DNA of 64,000 bases, from NCBI GenBank assembly GCA_040255525.1, contig JBDZVD010000009.1, forward strand, positions 36,476 through 100,475, in the 5' to 3' direction. Within the stretch, counting starts at the first letter, position 1. Each line of letters begins with the position of its first letter. The notes beneath the pieces were generated by a model. That model did not search any database. It was not told where the DNA came from and saw only the letters and a program-made list of their open reading frames with translations. Shown here in pieces: positions 31,844 through 42,000 of the stretch. Origin of the DNA: Rugosimonospora sp040255525 (GTDB lineage: Bacteria; Actinomycetota; Actinomycetes; Mycobacteriales; Micromonosporaceae). The position numbers and the translations under genes were made by a program.

Positions 31844-31850
31844 TTGCGGC

Positions 31851-32459
31851 CTAACGGCCGGCCCGCGCCAGCTCGACCCGCAGCGAGGCGATCGCGTGCT
31901 CGACCACCGTGATGAGTACCGACTTCACGGACTCGCGCTGACGGGCGTCGGTCAGTATCAGCGGTACCTCCGGCGCGATGGCGAGTGCCTCGCGCACCTC
32001 CTCGGCCGCGTACCGTGGCGCCCCATCGAAGCAGTTCACCGCGACCAGGTACGGCAGCCGCCGGCTCTCGAAGAAGTCGATCGGCGCGAAGCTGTCGGTG
32101 ATCCGGCGGGTGTCGACGAGTACCGCGGCTCCCAGGGCACCCCGGATGATCTCGTCCCACATGAACCAGAACCGGGTCTGCCCGGGGGTACCGAACAGGT
32201 ACAGGATCAGGTCCTCGGCCATGGTGATACGGCCGAAGTCCATCGCGACGGTGGTGGTCCCCTTGCCGGGTACCTTCGACGGATCGTCGATGCCCACGCC
32301 GGCCTGCGTCATCACCGCTTCGGTGGTCAGCGGCGTAATCTCCGAGACCGCGCCGACAAGCGTCGTCTTGCCGACGCCGAACCCACCCGCGATGACGATC
32401 TTTGCCGATCGAATCGCGGAAGGCGCCCGGCGCCCGGGGTCAGAGCCTCCGAAGTCCAC
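31851..32459 (-). CDS. cvnD: Conservon GTPase-like protein CvnD
   Basis: A 202-residue small G-protein-like ATP/GTPase. P-loop GGFGVGKTTLVG is near 25, switch Thr in GTTTVAMDFG, G3-like LFGTPGQTRFW, and a NKxD-like VNCFDG. Last gene of a conservon, an actinobacterial four-gene unit thought to work as a membrane signalling complex like eukaryotic G-protein systems. GTG start lies inside cvnC (20-base overlap), so translation is coupled. Cognate effector unknown. Confidence 0.93.
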   Translation of the reverse strand: MDFGGSDPGRRAPSAIRSAKIVIAGGFGVGKTTLVGAVSEITPLTTEAVMTQAGVGIDDPSKVPGKGTTTVAMDFGRITMAEDLILYLFGTPGQTRFWFMWDEIIRGALGAAVLVDTRRITDSFAPIDFFESRRLPYLVAVNCFDGAPRYAAEEVREALAIAPEVPLILTDARQRESVKSVLITVVEHAIASLRVELARAGR

Positions 32460-32802
32460 TCAACACCCTTTCCAGCAGCTGCATACGGTCGTCGTCATGT
32501 ACCTGCGTCACCTCATGCAGGGCGAGCAGGCCGTCGGCGACCATGTCGGCGACGAGCACCCGGGAGACGCCGAGCGGAAGCCGCGTGTACGCCGCGATCT
32601 CCGCCAGCGACTGCGCACGCCCATCGCATAGGGAGGCGATCGCTTGCTTGTCACGCCCGGCGAACCGGGCTTCCTGCTGTCCGCGGGGTGTGGTCAGCAG
32701 GATCGCCTCGATGGCGATATCCCGCTGGGGTTCGGTGCGGCCACGAGTGACCGCGTACGGCCGGACCAGCGCACCGCGCGGATCGTCCGGAGATCTCTCC
32801 AT
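32440..32802 (-). CDS. cvnC: Conservon DUF742 protein CvnC
   Basis: A 120-residue DUF742 protein with LVRPYAVTRGRTEP at the start and a winged-helix-like body: SLAEIAAYTRLPLGVSRVLV, then ADMVADGLLALHE. Bridges the kinase-like CvnA/CvnB pair and the GTPase CvnD in conservons. ATG 32802 is chosen because GAGGACAGCC precedes it; a GTG four codons earlier lacks proper spacing. It overlaps cvnD by 20 bases. Confidence 0.93.
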   Translation of the reverse strand: MERSPDDPRGALVRPYAVTRGRTEPQRDIAIEAILLTTPRGQQEARFAGRDKQAIASLCDGRAQSLAEIAAYTRLPLGVSRVLVADMVADGLLALHEVTQVHDDDRMQLLERVLSGLRRL

Positions 32803-32862
32803 GGCTGTCCTCACCCCCTTCCGGTAGCGCCCGCGTGAGGGGCGTCAACGTTGTCGTTAACG

Positions 32863-33270
32863 TCAACTGGCCTGAGCGCTGCGCGGAGCCGGTACGAGTG
32901 CCTGACCGACCCGCTCCACGAGCAAAGCCATCTCATAGCCGACCTGCCCCACGTCACACTGCCGCCCTGCCAGTACCGCCAAGCATGAGCCGTCGCTGAT
33001 CGACATGAGGAAGAGGTATCCACCATCCATCTCGACGATGGTCTGCAGCACCGAGCCACCGTTGAAGTAGCGGGCGGTGCCATGGGTCAGGCTGACCACG
33101 CCGGCAGCGATCGCGGCGAGCTGGTCGGCCCGGTCCTCCGGCAGCCCGCGCGAGGAGGCCAGCAGGATACCGTCGGCGGACACCGCCACCACGTGCGCGA
33201 TTCCCGCCACGTGGTCGGCAAAGTTGGTCATCAACCAACTCATGTCCTGCATGGCGCCCGGCCTGGTCAT
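32863..33270 (-). CDS. cvnB: Conservon roadblock/LC7 protein CvnB
   Basis: A 135-residue roadblock/LC7 (MglB-like) protein: MSWLMTNFADHVAGIAHVV, then VSADGILLASSRGLPEDRAD and FLMSISDGSCLAVLAG. Roadblock proteins act as dimeric partners or activators of small G proteins, here CvnD. ATG 33268-33270 overlaps the cvnA stop (TGATG) with GGAGA 7-8 bases upstream. A gap of 60 bases separates it from cvnC. Confidence 0.94.
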   Translation of the reverse strand: MTRPGAMQDMSWLMTNFADHVAGIAHVVAVSADGILLASSRGLPEDRADQLAAIAAGVVSLTHGTARYFNGGSVLQTIVEMDGGYLFLMSISDGSCLAVLAGRQCDVGQVGYEMALLVERVGQALVPAPRSAQAS

Positions 33271-36200
33271 CAATGTCTCTCCTCGTTGGTGGTCCGCTGA
33301 GCACCGCTCGGCCCGTTGTCGCTGCCGGAGCGGCCACGCTGCACACCCCGGTGGTACGCCGACAACAGACCGCGCACCTCATCCGGAGTACGCCGGTTCT
33401 TCGCGACGCTGGTACGGGGATCGACCCCGCCCGGCACGAGCTGAGCGGCCGGTACCCGCTTGGGTAGCCCCGAACGGGTCGTCCCACCGGCGGTCGGCTC
33501 GGCCGCCGCCGCTGCCGCGCGCCAGCCGTCGTCGGCGGCGGTGCGCCAGCTCTCCTCGGCCGTTGGCTGGTGGGACGGGCCCGAGGGCTGGGGTGGTGGC
33601 GGCGGAGCTTCCGGCGGCGCGTACGCGGGCGGCACCACGGGTGGCGGCGTCGCGGCCTGCGGGGTGATCGGCGGCTGCGTCATCGGTGGTGTGGTGATCG
33701 GCGGTGGCGCCATCGGCGCGGACACCACCGGCGGCGGGGGCGGCGGAGCGACGGGGGGCTGGGCCGGGGCGTAGCCGTTGCCATTGGCCAGCATGGCGCC
33801 GCCGTTGGCTCCCGGCTCACCCTGCGGCCCGACCGCCGGCCAGTTGCCGGTGGCGGAGTGGCCATGGCTGCGGAACCAGACGGCCTCCATCGCCCTGAAG
33901 ATCGGCAGCTCGGCCGTCTCGTCGCTGCCGGCGCGCGGCTGGCCGTTCGCGATCGTGCCAAGGGCGTCGACCAGAGACCCGGTGCCGTTGGTGGCCGTGG
34001 GCGCACTCGTCGCGGGTGCGGGCGGCGCGCTGGCCGGCGGCGCACTGATCGTCGGGGTGGCGACGGTCGGAGAGATCGGCTGGTTGACCGGTGTCCACTC
34101 CTGCTTCGTCTCGGCGAGCTCCGCCCAGCCGCTGAGCGTCGCGGTGCCGACCCCTCCCCCGCTCATCGCGGGCGAGCCGGCGAGGCCCGGCAGTTGCGGC
34201 ATCGGCCAGCCGGACTGGCCTGAGGGCGTACCGGCCGGACCCCGCTCCACCGCGAGCGGGGCGCGCGGCCTCGTCACGACCGGCTCGCGACCGCGCAGGC
34301 GGGGCAGGATCAGGATGCTGCTCGGCAGGGTGACCTGGGTGATGATGCCGCCGTCCGGGTTGGGGCGCAGCTCGACCTTGATGTCGTACCGGTCGGCCAG
34401 CCGGCCAACCACCGCGAGGCCCATCATCCGGAACGCGGCCACGTCGACCGACGGCGGTTCGGCGAGCCGTTCGTTCAGCGACGCGATCTGATCGGGCGAC
34501 ATGCCGAGCCCGCGGTCCTCGACCTGGACCAGCACGTAGTCGCCGATCCGGCGGGCATCGGCCAGGACGCTGGAGGTGGGCGGCGAGAACCGGGTCGCGT
34601 TGTCGAACAGCTCGGCGATGAGCCGCACCACGTCGTTGACCGCGCGGGCGGCGATGGAGACGTCCGGGTCGATGGTGCCGAACTCGATGCGGTTGTAGAG
34701 CTCGACCTCGGACTGCGCGGCACGGACGACGTCGGCCAGCAGCGCGTCTTCGCGCCGCGGGGCGGTGGAGTCGGCGCCGGCGAGCACCAGCAGGTTCTCG
34801 TCGTTGCGGCGCATCCGGGTGGCCAGGTGGTCGAGCTGGAACAACTGCGCCAGGCGCTTCGGGTCCTCCTCGCCGCGCTCGATCGCGTCCAGCTCACCGA
34901 TCATGCGGTCGACCAGCGCCTGCGAGCGCCGTGCCAGGTTGAGGAACATCGCCGACACGCTGGTACGCAGGGCGGCCTGTTCGGCCGCGACCCGGACCGC
35001 CTCGCGGTGGACGACGTTGAACGCCTGCGCCACCTGGCCGATCTCGTCCCGGCTGTCGATCTGGATCGGGTCCCGAACCTGCCGGGCGATCTCGTCCGGC
35101 GAGTTCTCACCGATGTCGCGCACGTCACGCAGCCGGGCCACCGCCTCGGGCAGGTCGCGGTCGGCCACGCCGAGGGCACCCTCGCGTAGGCGGGACAGTG
35201 CGCGGACCATCGAACTCGCGAGCAGGAAGGCGATCATGATCGCGATGCCCAGCGTGATCAGGACGACGATCGACTCGATGACCACTTCCCGGACCACCGA
35301 CGACCGCACCGCGTTGGCGTCCCTGATGAGCGCGCTGTCCAGCTTCGCTTCGGTCCAGCGCATCAGGTCGACCTTCGCACCGACCTGGTTGGCGAAGTTC
35401 GTCGCCGTCTCGAGCGTCGGTTTATTGCTGATCGCCGCGGTCAGCGAGTTGGCCGCCTGGTCGGCGAGCGCCACGGCGTCACCCGTGATCGCCTTGGCCA
35501 CCAGCGCTTTCTGGTCCGGCGTCGCGGCCAGGTCGAACGCGGCCAGCTCCGACTGCTGGCCGGTCTCGGTCGCGACAACGGCGTTGTACTGCTGCTGCGG
35601 CACGAGCTGCTGATGGACCAGGGTGGCGTAGCCGATGGCCTGCTCCTGGGATGCGCCGTCCTTCGCCTGCGCGAAGGCGGCCATCGCCCGCAGACCGTCG
35701 GTCAGGTTCGGGTCGCTGCTGACCTGACTGAGGGAGCTGTGGTACGCGACCAGGTCGCTGATGATGTCGCCGTACCGCAGAACCACCTCGTTGACCGAGA
35801 TGCCCTTGTCCTGCTGCACCTGCTGGCGTAGGCCGCCCAGCGTGCCGACCTGGGTGTCTATCTGCTGGAGCCGGGCCTCGACCGCGTCGGGCACCCCGTG
35901 CAGCGAGTGACGGTGCTCGGTGTACGTCTGGAGGGCCGCGTTGCTCGTCGCGATCTGCGCCTTGTACGCGGCGGTGACAGTCTCCTTGGTGCCGGTGACC
36001 GTCCCGCCGGGGGACACCACGTACTTCGCGGCGAGCATCCGCTCCTGCTCCAACTGCTGCGTGGACTCCGCGATGTCGTTGGAGAGGCTGGTCAGCGAGG
36101 ACACCAGACTTGCCGACAGCGCGCGCTGGCCGCTGTCAACGAGCCGGGTCACGGCGAGGCTGACGATGGCGATGACCGGCACCACCAGAATGAGCGCCAG

Positions 36201-36302
36201 CTTGGAACGGATGCGGGTGTCGCGCAGCCAGCGCCGTCGCTTCGGCCGGGCGTTGGATGCCTTGAGACGAAGCGGCGTGGAATTGCTCGTCCGGGTGCTC
36301 AC
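33270..36302 (-). CDS. cvnA: Conservon sensor histidine-kinase-like protein CvnA with NIT domain
   Basis: A 1010-residue sensor. A membrane helix near 36-56 (LALILVVPVIAIVSLAVTRL) leads to an extracellular nitrate/nitrite-sensing (NIT) domain to about 320. A second helix at about 333-360, HAMP, a helical dimer region with many Arg/Asp residues, and a HATPase domain (about 520-660; ELFDNATRFSPP and EDRGLGM boxes) follow. The last about 300 residues are Pro/Ala-rich. A clear phospho-His box is not evident, as usual for CvnA. GTG start, about 630 bases from a divergent solute-binding gene. NIT suggests sensing of nitrate/nitrite or another small ligand (inference). Confidence 0.93.
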   Translation of the reverse strand: MSTRTSNSTPLRLKASNARPKRRRWLRDTRIRSKLALILVVPVIAIVSLAVTRLVDSGQRALSASLVSSLTSLSNDIAESTQQLEQERMLAAKYVVSPGGTVTGTKETVTAAYKAQIATSNAALQTYTEHRHSLHGVPDAVEARLQQIDTQVGTLGGLRQQVQQDKGISVNEVVLRYGDIISDLVAYHSSLSQVSSDPNLTDGLRAMAAFAQAKDGASQEQAIGYATLVHQQLVPQQQYNAVVATETGQQSELAAFDLAATPDQKALVAKAITGDAVALADQAANSLTAAISNKPTLETATNFANQVGAKVDLMRWTEAKLDSALIRDANAVRSSVVREVVIESIVVLITLGIAIMIAFLLASSMVRALSRLREGALGVADRDLPEAVARLRDVRDIGENSPDEIARQVRDPIQIDSRDEIGQVAQAFNVVHREAVRVAAEQAALRTSVSAMFLNLARRSQALVDRMIGELDAIERGEEDPKRLAQLFQLDHLATRMRRNDENLLVLAGADSTAPRREDALLADVVRAAQSEVELYNRIEFGTIDPDVSIAARAVNDVVRLIAELFDNATRFSPPTSSVLADARRIGDYVLVQVEDRGLGMSPDQIASLNERLAEPPSVDVAAFRMMGLAVVGRLADRYDIKVELRPNPDGGIITQVTLPSSILILPRLRGREPVVTRPRAPLAVERGPAGTPSGQSGWPMPQLPGLAGSPAMSGGGVGTATLSGWAELAETKQEWTPVNQPISPTVATPTISAPPASAPPAPATSAPTATNGTGSLVDALGTIANGQPRAGSDETAELPIFRAMEAVWFRSHGHSATGNWPAVGPQGEPGANGGAMLANGNGYAPAQPPVAPPPPPPVVSAPMAPPPITTPPMTQPPITPQAATPPPVVPPAYAPPEAPPPPPQPSGPSHQPTAEESWRTAADDGWRAAAAAAEPTAGGTTRSGLPKRVPAAQLVPGGVDPRTSVAKNRRTPDEVRGLLSAYHRGVQRGRSGSDNGPSGAQRTTNEERH

Positions 36303-36933
36303 GTCAACGCCCTTCGCTCGCGACCGTCGTGCCGTCCGTGTTCACTCGCTGCGCTCACCGGCACACCCTTCGCTTTGCGACCCCATGCACGCCCGCTCCG
36401 CTCCGCGCCACGCTGCCGCCTCCGCTAAAGCTCTCGAGTCACGCACCGTTCGGCCGACCGACCCCGGGCGAGCGTCGGGAAGGGGCACGCGGCTCGGCCG
36501 CGATTTCATCACGACAGGTACTCCCCACGGAAGGCTCAGCACGGCATGAATCCGGCGCACAATGCACCACCAACCCGGCCGTTGGCAACTCGGAAGCCGG
36601 CCCGACGCCGATGAGCAGCGCGAATGTCGATTCGTACTCGCCTGCACCACGGAACGCGGGAAAAAATATGTTCTCGCCGAGCGTCGGCGTCTTGTAATGA
36701 ATCGATTGCTACGAGTGATCGCTTACGATGGCCGCCGAGAGGGCACGACCAACGGCTTGACCCGAGGTACCCGGACCGGCAAGGTTGGATCGCCATTCAA
36801 CCTTCAGGGCCGGCACCACCGAGCGCACGGCCGCAATCCGTCCACAATAGACTGACGCTGCCCGCATGGGCCGCGCCGCTCGCCGCGCGTGAGCCAAGCG
36901 CCGCCGCGGCTGGGTAACGGGAGGAACGACGAG
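36303..36933. promoter_or_regulatory. Divergent intergenic region, conservon / solute-binding gene
   Basis: A 631-base gap carrying the promoters of cvnA (leftward) and the solute-binding lipoprotein gene (rightward). Its left third is built from CGCTCCGCT/GCTGCGCTC-type words common in actinomycete spacer DNA. The middle (about 36540-36720) is AT-richer. Short open frames on either strand lack a ribosome site or family match, so I see no gene. Confidence 0.5.
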
Positions 36934-38130
36934 TTGAAGACCAACCGCGTCTCCGTACTGGCCACGGCCGCGATGCTGGCGCTCGGCCTGACCTCGTGTG
37001 GCGTGATCGGCGGGGCGGCCGACGACAGCCCGGTCGTCATCGCCGCGGACCTCGAACTCACCGGACCCCTCGCCGCGGTCGGCAAGGTCTACCAGAACGC
37101 GCTGCAGCTGGAGGTCGCTCAGATCAACGCGACCGGCGGTGCCGGCGGCCACCCGATACAGCTGGTCGTCCGGGACAACCACTCCGACCCCCAGACGGCG
37201 ACGAGTGACATCGCGTCACTGACCTCCCAGGAGGGCGTGACCGCGATCGTGACCGGCGCGTGCGGCGACTGCCTCGCCGCGGTCATGAAGACCCTCAACA
37301 CCAAGAAGATTCCCACCATCTCGCTCGCCCCCGCCGACCTGGGCGCGCTCACCACGACCGGGACGCCGACCACCGGCACGGACTCGTACCTGTTCAAAAT
37401 CAACCCGAACGCGACGGACAACGCGGCGGTCCTCACCTCCCAGTTGGCGAGCGACCCCGACATCCACCAGTACGCGATCCTGACGATGAACGACACCTAC
37501 GGCCGGACGCTCGCGGCGAAGGTGCAGTCGGACGCCAGGAAGTCGCAGGTGCAGCCGATCGCCAGCGAGCAGGTGGCGGCCTCCGCCGACCAGAACGCCC
37601 TGCGTCAGGCGGTGCATTCGGCGGTGTCCCAGTCGCCCAGGGCGCTGATCGTCTCGCTGCTGCCTACCCAGGCCACCCAGGTGGTGCAGCTGGCTCGCGA
37701 GGAGGACTACCGGCGGCCGATCTACTTCGACGCGATCGCCGCGGGCAACCTGTTCCTGCCAACCTCGGAACAGGTGATGTCGGGCGTCACGATGGTCGCG
37801 CCGCAGAGCCTGGTCATCGACGACACCATCGCCACCTCGCCGGCACAGACCGCGCGCCGGCAGTGGTTCGCCGCGTACACGTCGAAGTACGGCAGCTACT
37901 CGGCGTACTCGCTGTACGCCGCGGACGCGGCGCAGGTCATCTCGTCGGCCATCGCGAGCGCCGGTAGCACGGATAACAACCAGTTGCGCAACGCGATCGA
38001 GGCCACGCAGATGGAGGGCCTGTCGGGACCGTTGCGGTTCACTCCGGACGACCACTCGGGACTGACGTCGCAGGCGTTGGCCAATGTGAACGTCACCGAC
38101 GACAACCGGTGGCACCTCGCCAACGGGTGA
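36934..38130 (+). CDS. ABC-type substrate-binding lipoprotein, branched-chain-amino-acid-like
   Basis: A 398-residue type I periplasmic binding protein. The signal peptide ends in the lipobox LTSC, then a VVIAADLELTGPLAAVGK domain start, NATGGAGGHPIQLVVRDNHS, and VTAIVTGACGDCLAA. Such proteins bind amino acids, amides or urea-like ligands. The start is a TTG at 36934 with GGGAGG 9 bases upstream; an in-frame GTG at 36889 has no ribosome site. An ABC ATPase follows, but of a different transporter class, and there is no permease. It could therefore be a free-standing sensor protein, perhaps for the divergent conservon. Confidence 0.85.
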   Translation: MKTNRVSVLATAAMLALGLTSCGVIGGAADDSPVVIAADLELTGPLAAVGKVYQNALQLEVAQINATGGAGGHPIQLVVRDNHSDPQTATSDIASLTSQEGVTAIVTGACGDCLAAVMKTLNTKKIPTISLAPADLGALTTTGTPTTGTDSYLFKINPNATDNAAVLTSQLASDPDIHQYAILTMNDTYGRTLAAKVQSDARKSQVQPIASEQVAASADQNALRQAVHSAVSQSPRALIVSLLPTQATQVVQLAREEDYRRPIYFDAIAAGNLFLPTSEQVMSGVTMVAPQSLVIDDTIATSPAQTARRQWFAAYTSKYGSYSAYSLYAADAAQVISSAIASAGSTDNNQLRNAIEATQMEGLSGPLRFTPDDHSGLTSQALANVNVTDDNRWHLANG

Positions 38131-38234
38131 CCGGCCGAGCGCGGCTGGTGGGTACGGATCGTGATCAGATAATCTGGCCGCCGGCACCTCGGACGACTCC
38201 GGCCCCTCGCCTCTCCAGCTGTGGAGCTTGCGCC

Positions 38235-39002
38235 ATGATTACCTTGACCGACGTATCTCAGACATTTGTCGGCAGATCCGGTTCCGTCGAAGCCCTTCGC
38301 GGTGTCGACGTTCACATCAACGAGGGCGAGTTCCTTGCCGTGGTCGGCCGGTCCGGCTGCGGCAAGTCGACGCTGCTGCGCCTCATCGCCGGTCTGGTCA
38401 CGCCGACCTCCGGCCAGATCACCGTCGATGGGAGCCCGGTCGCCGGTCCGCGCCGCGACGTGGCGCTGATGTTCCAGCGCCCGGCGCTGTTGCCGTGGCG
38501 AAGCGTGCTGCGCAACGTCATGCTGCCGGTCGAGATGTTCGGTTGGAAGCGCCGCGAGCACCTTGAGCACGCCCACCGCCTACTCGAACTCGTCGGGCTG
38601 AAAGGGTTCGAGAAGCGGCTCCCGCACGAGCTCTCGGGCGGTATGCAGCAGCGGGTCGCACTGTGCCGGTCGCTCATCCAGCGCCCCCGCGTGCTGCTGA
38701 TGGACGAACCGTTCTCCGCACTCGACGCGCTGACCCGCGAGGAGCTGTCGGTCGAGCTCCAGCGGGTGCACATGGAGACGCACACGACCATCGTCTTCGT
38801 CACCCACTCCATCGCCGAGGCGGTGCTGCTCGCCGACCGGGTGCTGGTGCTCAGCTCGCGCCCGGGTCAGGTCCGCAAGGTGATCGACGTGGACATCCCC
38901 CGGCCACGCTCGCTCGGTCTGGGCGCCCACGTGGACGAGGTGGCGCGGTCCAGTGCGGAGTTGCACGAGTTGCTCCTGGAGCCGGCGGGCGTAACCGCCT
39001 GA
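38235..39002 (+). CDS. ABC ATPase of the nitrate/sulfonate/taurine class
   Basis: A 255-residue cytosolic ATPase. Walker A VGRSGCGKSTLLRLIAG is near 37, Q-loop LMFQRPALLPWRSV, signature LSGGMQQRVALCRSL, Walker B VLLMDEPFSALDALTREEL, and the H-loop FVTHSIAEAVLLADRV. This is the SsuB/TauB/NrtD branch. ATG with GGAG 8-9 bases upstream. Lies 104 bases after the solute-binding gene, but partner permease and matching binding protein are absent, so it may serve a permease elsewhere. Next gene is a multispanning protein of unknown type. Confidence 0.9.
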   Translation: MITLTDVSQTFVGRSGSVEALRGVDVHINEGEFLAVVGRSGCGKSTLLRLIAGLVTPTSGQITVDGSPVAGPRRDVALMFQRPALLPWRSVLRNVMLPVEMFGWKRREHLEHAHRLLELVGLKGFEKRLPHELSGGMQQRVALCRSLIQRPRVLLMDEPFSALDALTREELSVELQRVHMETHTTIVFVTHSIAEAVLLADRVLVLSSRPGQVRKVIDVDIPRPRSLGLGAHVDEVARSSAELHELLLEPAGVTA

Positions 39003-39059
39003 CCAGCACCGTTACCGATCCGATGATCTCCACCGGTGTCGGGTCGCGTTCACCGCGGG

Positions 39060-42000
39060 ATGCCTCGTACGCTGGCCGGCATGGCCGTACGGACCTGGAC
39101 CGCGCCGCTGGGTGTCGCGATCGGTGCCGGTGTGCTCGCCGGCGCCGGACAGTTGGGCATCGGCGACGGCTTGGGCATCCTCCGCTGGAACCAGCGCGCG
39201 CTCGGCGCGGCAGCCTGGCACACCCAACTGACCTGGATCGCGTTCGTCTCCGCGAGCGCGGTCATCGTCGCGGCACTCGCCGGTGACTGGCGGGCGTCCC
39301 GGCTGCGTCAGCGACCGCGGGTCGGCCAGCGGATCGTGACCGTCGCGGCCGGGGCGGTCGGGGCCGCGATCGTGCTGCCTCTGACCGCGCGGCCAGCCGG
39401 CGGCATCGACCTCGCGGAGGCCGGAAGTGCCCGCCTGATCGTCGCGATCACCGCCGCCGCCGGACTGCTGATCGGCCTGATCGGCGCGTTCGCCGTACTG
39501 GCTTTCCCGGCGGTACGCGGAAACGTCATCAGCTGCACGGCGTGGGTGTGGCTGGCATCCATGGTGTCCGCTGTCTGGGCTCTCGGCGGCGGATCGACCT
39601 GGGCCAGCGCCCGGTTGGCTCAGCTCCCGCCGGGCGGTGTCTGGACGCCTGCCGTACTGGTCGGCGTGCCGGTGCTCGTGGCGCTCGTGGTCTCCGCGGT
39701 TGCCCGGTTCGGCGGAGGCGACCCGATCACCGTTTCCCTGTCCGGCGGCACCGGCCCGCTGCTCGTCGCCTGCGCATACCTGATCTCCGGTCCCGACGGC
39801 CAGTCGCGCGCGTACTGGTCGGCGCTGATCGCGGTGGCGGCCGGCCTGGCGATCTCGGTACCGGTCGCGTTCGTGCGCCGGCCGGTGGCGGCGTCGCCGG
39901 GCACACCGCTCGCCCCGCCGGTACCGGCGCTCGGGGCAGGCGAGTACGCCGGCGCTCCAGGGGCGGCCACCGGGTCCGGCAGCGAGCGGGCGGACTCCGG
40001 TGCCACGGGCGGGACGCCGGTGGATGGAAGTCAGATCGGCGAAGTACAGACCGGCGAAGTTCGGGCCGGCGGAGTAGAGGCCGGCGAAGTTCGGGCCGGC
40101 GGCCCCCGGACCGGCCAGGACCGGCCCGGTACCCCAGCGCCGGACGCCGACCCGGACGGTGATCCCGTACCGGCACCGGGCAAGCGCGCCAGCCTGCTCA
40201 AGGCGGCGCGCGCGCTCGGCCGGGGCAGGAGGCACGGTACGGCGGGAACGCACGGTACGGCGGGCCAGCCCGGCTCCGCCAGTCAGCCAGCCGCCCCGGT
40301 GCCCGTACCCGAGGCTTCCCCGGCCCCGGACCTCTGGTCCACGCCCGACGACGGCGACGCCGCGTACCGGGCGGCCGCTCAGCAGACCGCCGTGTACCGG
40401 AAGCTCTCCGGCGGCCAACCGCCGATGGTGACCCACTACGCGCCCCCGGCGGAGCAGCCGGCCCGCGCGGACAGCCACGGGCACGGATCGCCCGCGGCCG
40501 GAGAGGCGGTTCAGGGCAACGCGCCGGATGCCGCCACGGGCCGCCGTGGTGGGAAGTCCGGCTGGCGCATTCCGCGGGCCAGGAAGGCTTCGCCCGCCGA
40601 GGCGACCGCGCCGCTCCAGCCGCTCGCGGCGCCCCGCGGTGCCCAACCCGACAGCGCCCGGCTCGGAAGCGCCCGGCCCGACAGTCCCCCGCCCGGCAGT
40701 TCCCGGCTCGGCACCGCCCCGCACGGCACCGCCCCGAACGAGACCACCGCGCCCGGCGTGGCCGCGAAGGAGACGGAGCGTCAGGACGCCGCCGGCCCGA
40801 CGGCTGCCGCAAGCACCCCCGGCGGGGTGAGCCACACCGCCACCGCAAGCACCCCCGGCGGCGCGAGCCACACCGCCACCGCAAGCACCCCCGGCGGGGC
40901 GAGCCACACCGGCGCCGCAAGCACCCCCGGCGCCGCGAGCGCCCCCGGCGCCGCGAGCGCCCCCGGTGGCGCGGGCGACGCCGGGGCCTCGGCGGATCAC
41001 CGCCGCCGGAGGCGGTGGGGCCTGAAGCGGTCCGGGCGGAGAGCGGACGACCAAGGGGCCGCCGCCGGCTCGCCGGCCGAAGAGTCGACGACTTCTGCCG
41101 CCGCTTCTCGGCGAGCCGCACCGGCGGGCCCGCCGGCGGGCGGGTTCACCCCGGGCACCGGACCGCAGGTGCAGGCGGGGCGGTCGGCAAGCGCGGCGAC
41201 TGCGGCATCCCCGTCAACGGCGGCACCCGCGTCAACCGCCGCATCCCCGTCAACCGCCGCATCCCCGTCAACCGCCGCATCCCCGCCAGCCGCCGCATCC
41301 CCGCCAGCCGCCGCATCCCCGCCAACCGGGAGGCGCGGCCCAACCACGGCGCCAGTCTCGGCCTCCATACCGACCGCGCGCTCGGCGCCAACCGCGCCCA
41401 CCTCCCAGGCGCCGGCACTCACCGGGACGACGGCGGCGGCCGGATCGACGGCACGGCGCGACACAACGGCCCGACCCGGCACAAGGACGCGGCCCGCGGC
41501 GGGCTCCGTCAACGTGCCCGCGGCGGGCTCCGGCGCCAGCCGGACCGCGGCCCGAACAACGCCTCCGGGCGAGCGCGCGAACCCCGGCACCGCGAACCCC
41601 AGCACCGCGAACCCCAGCACCACGAACCCCAGCGCCGAAAACCCCGGCACCACGAAGGCGGCCGACACGACCACTGGCGGGAAAGACACCGGCGGAAACG
41701 GCACCGAGGCGAAGGGCACCGAGGCGAAGGGCGCCGAGGCGAAGGGCGCCGAGGCGAAGGGCGCCGAGGCGAAGGGCGCCGACCCGGCCGGCGCCGGGGT
41801 GAGGAACACCGACCCGACAAGCGCCGGCGCCACGCCCGGCAAGCCCGCCAAGAAGCGTGGCCGAGCCGCCAAGTCCGCGCCCGCCGGGGAGCCCGCGGGC
41901 GGGCAGGCCGCCACCGGTGCGGCCGCACGGGACCAGGCCACGACGGAGCCGTCCGGCAGCGGGCCGAACGCCGGCACCGAGCCGGTGAAGCAGCGGCGCT

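Noticed and set aside
36342..36650. Minus-strand frame of 102 codons upstream of cvnA
   Set aside because: Composed of spacer-type words giving Ser/Arg/Gly strings; no ribosome site or family.
41201..41326. Regular short repeats that might suggest a CRISPR array
   Set aside because: Units are 18 bases, contiguous without spacers and in frame within a coding sequence.
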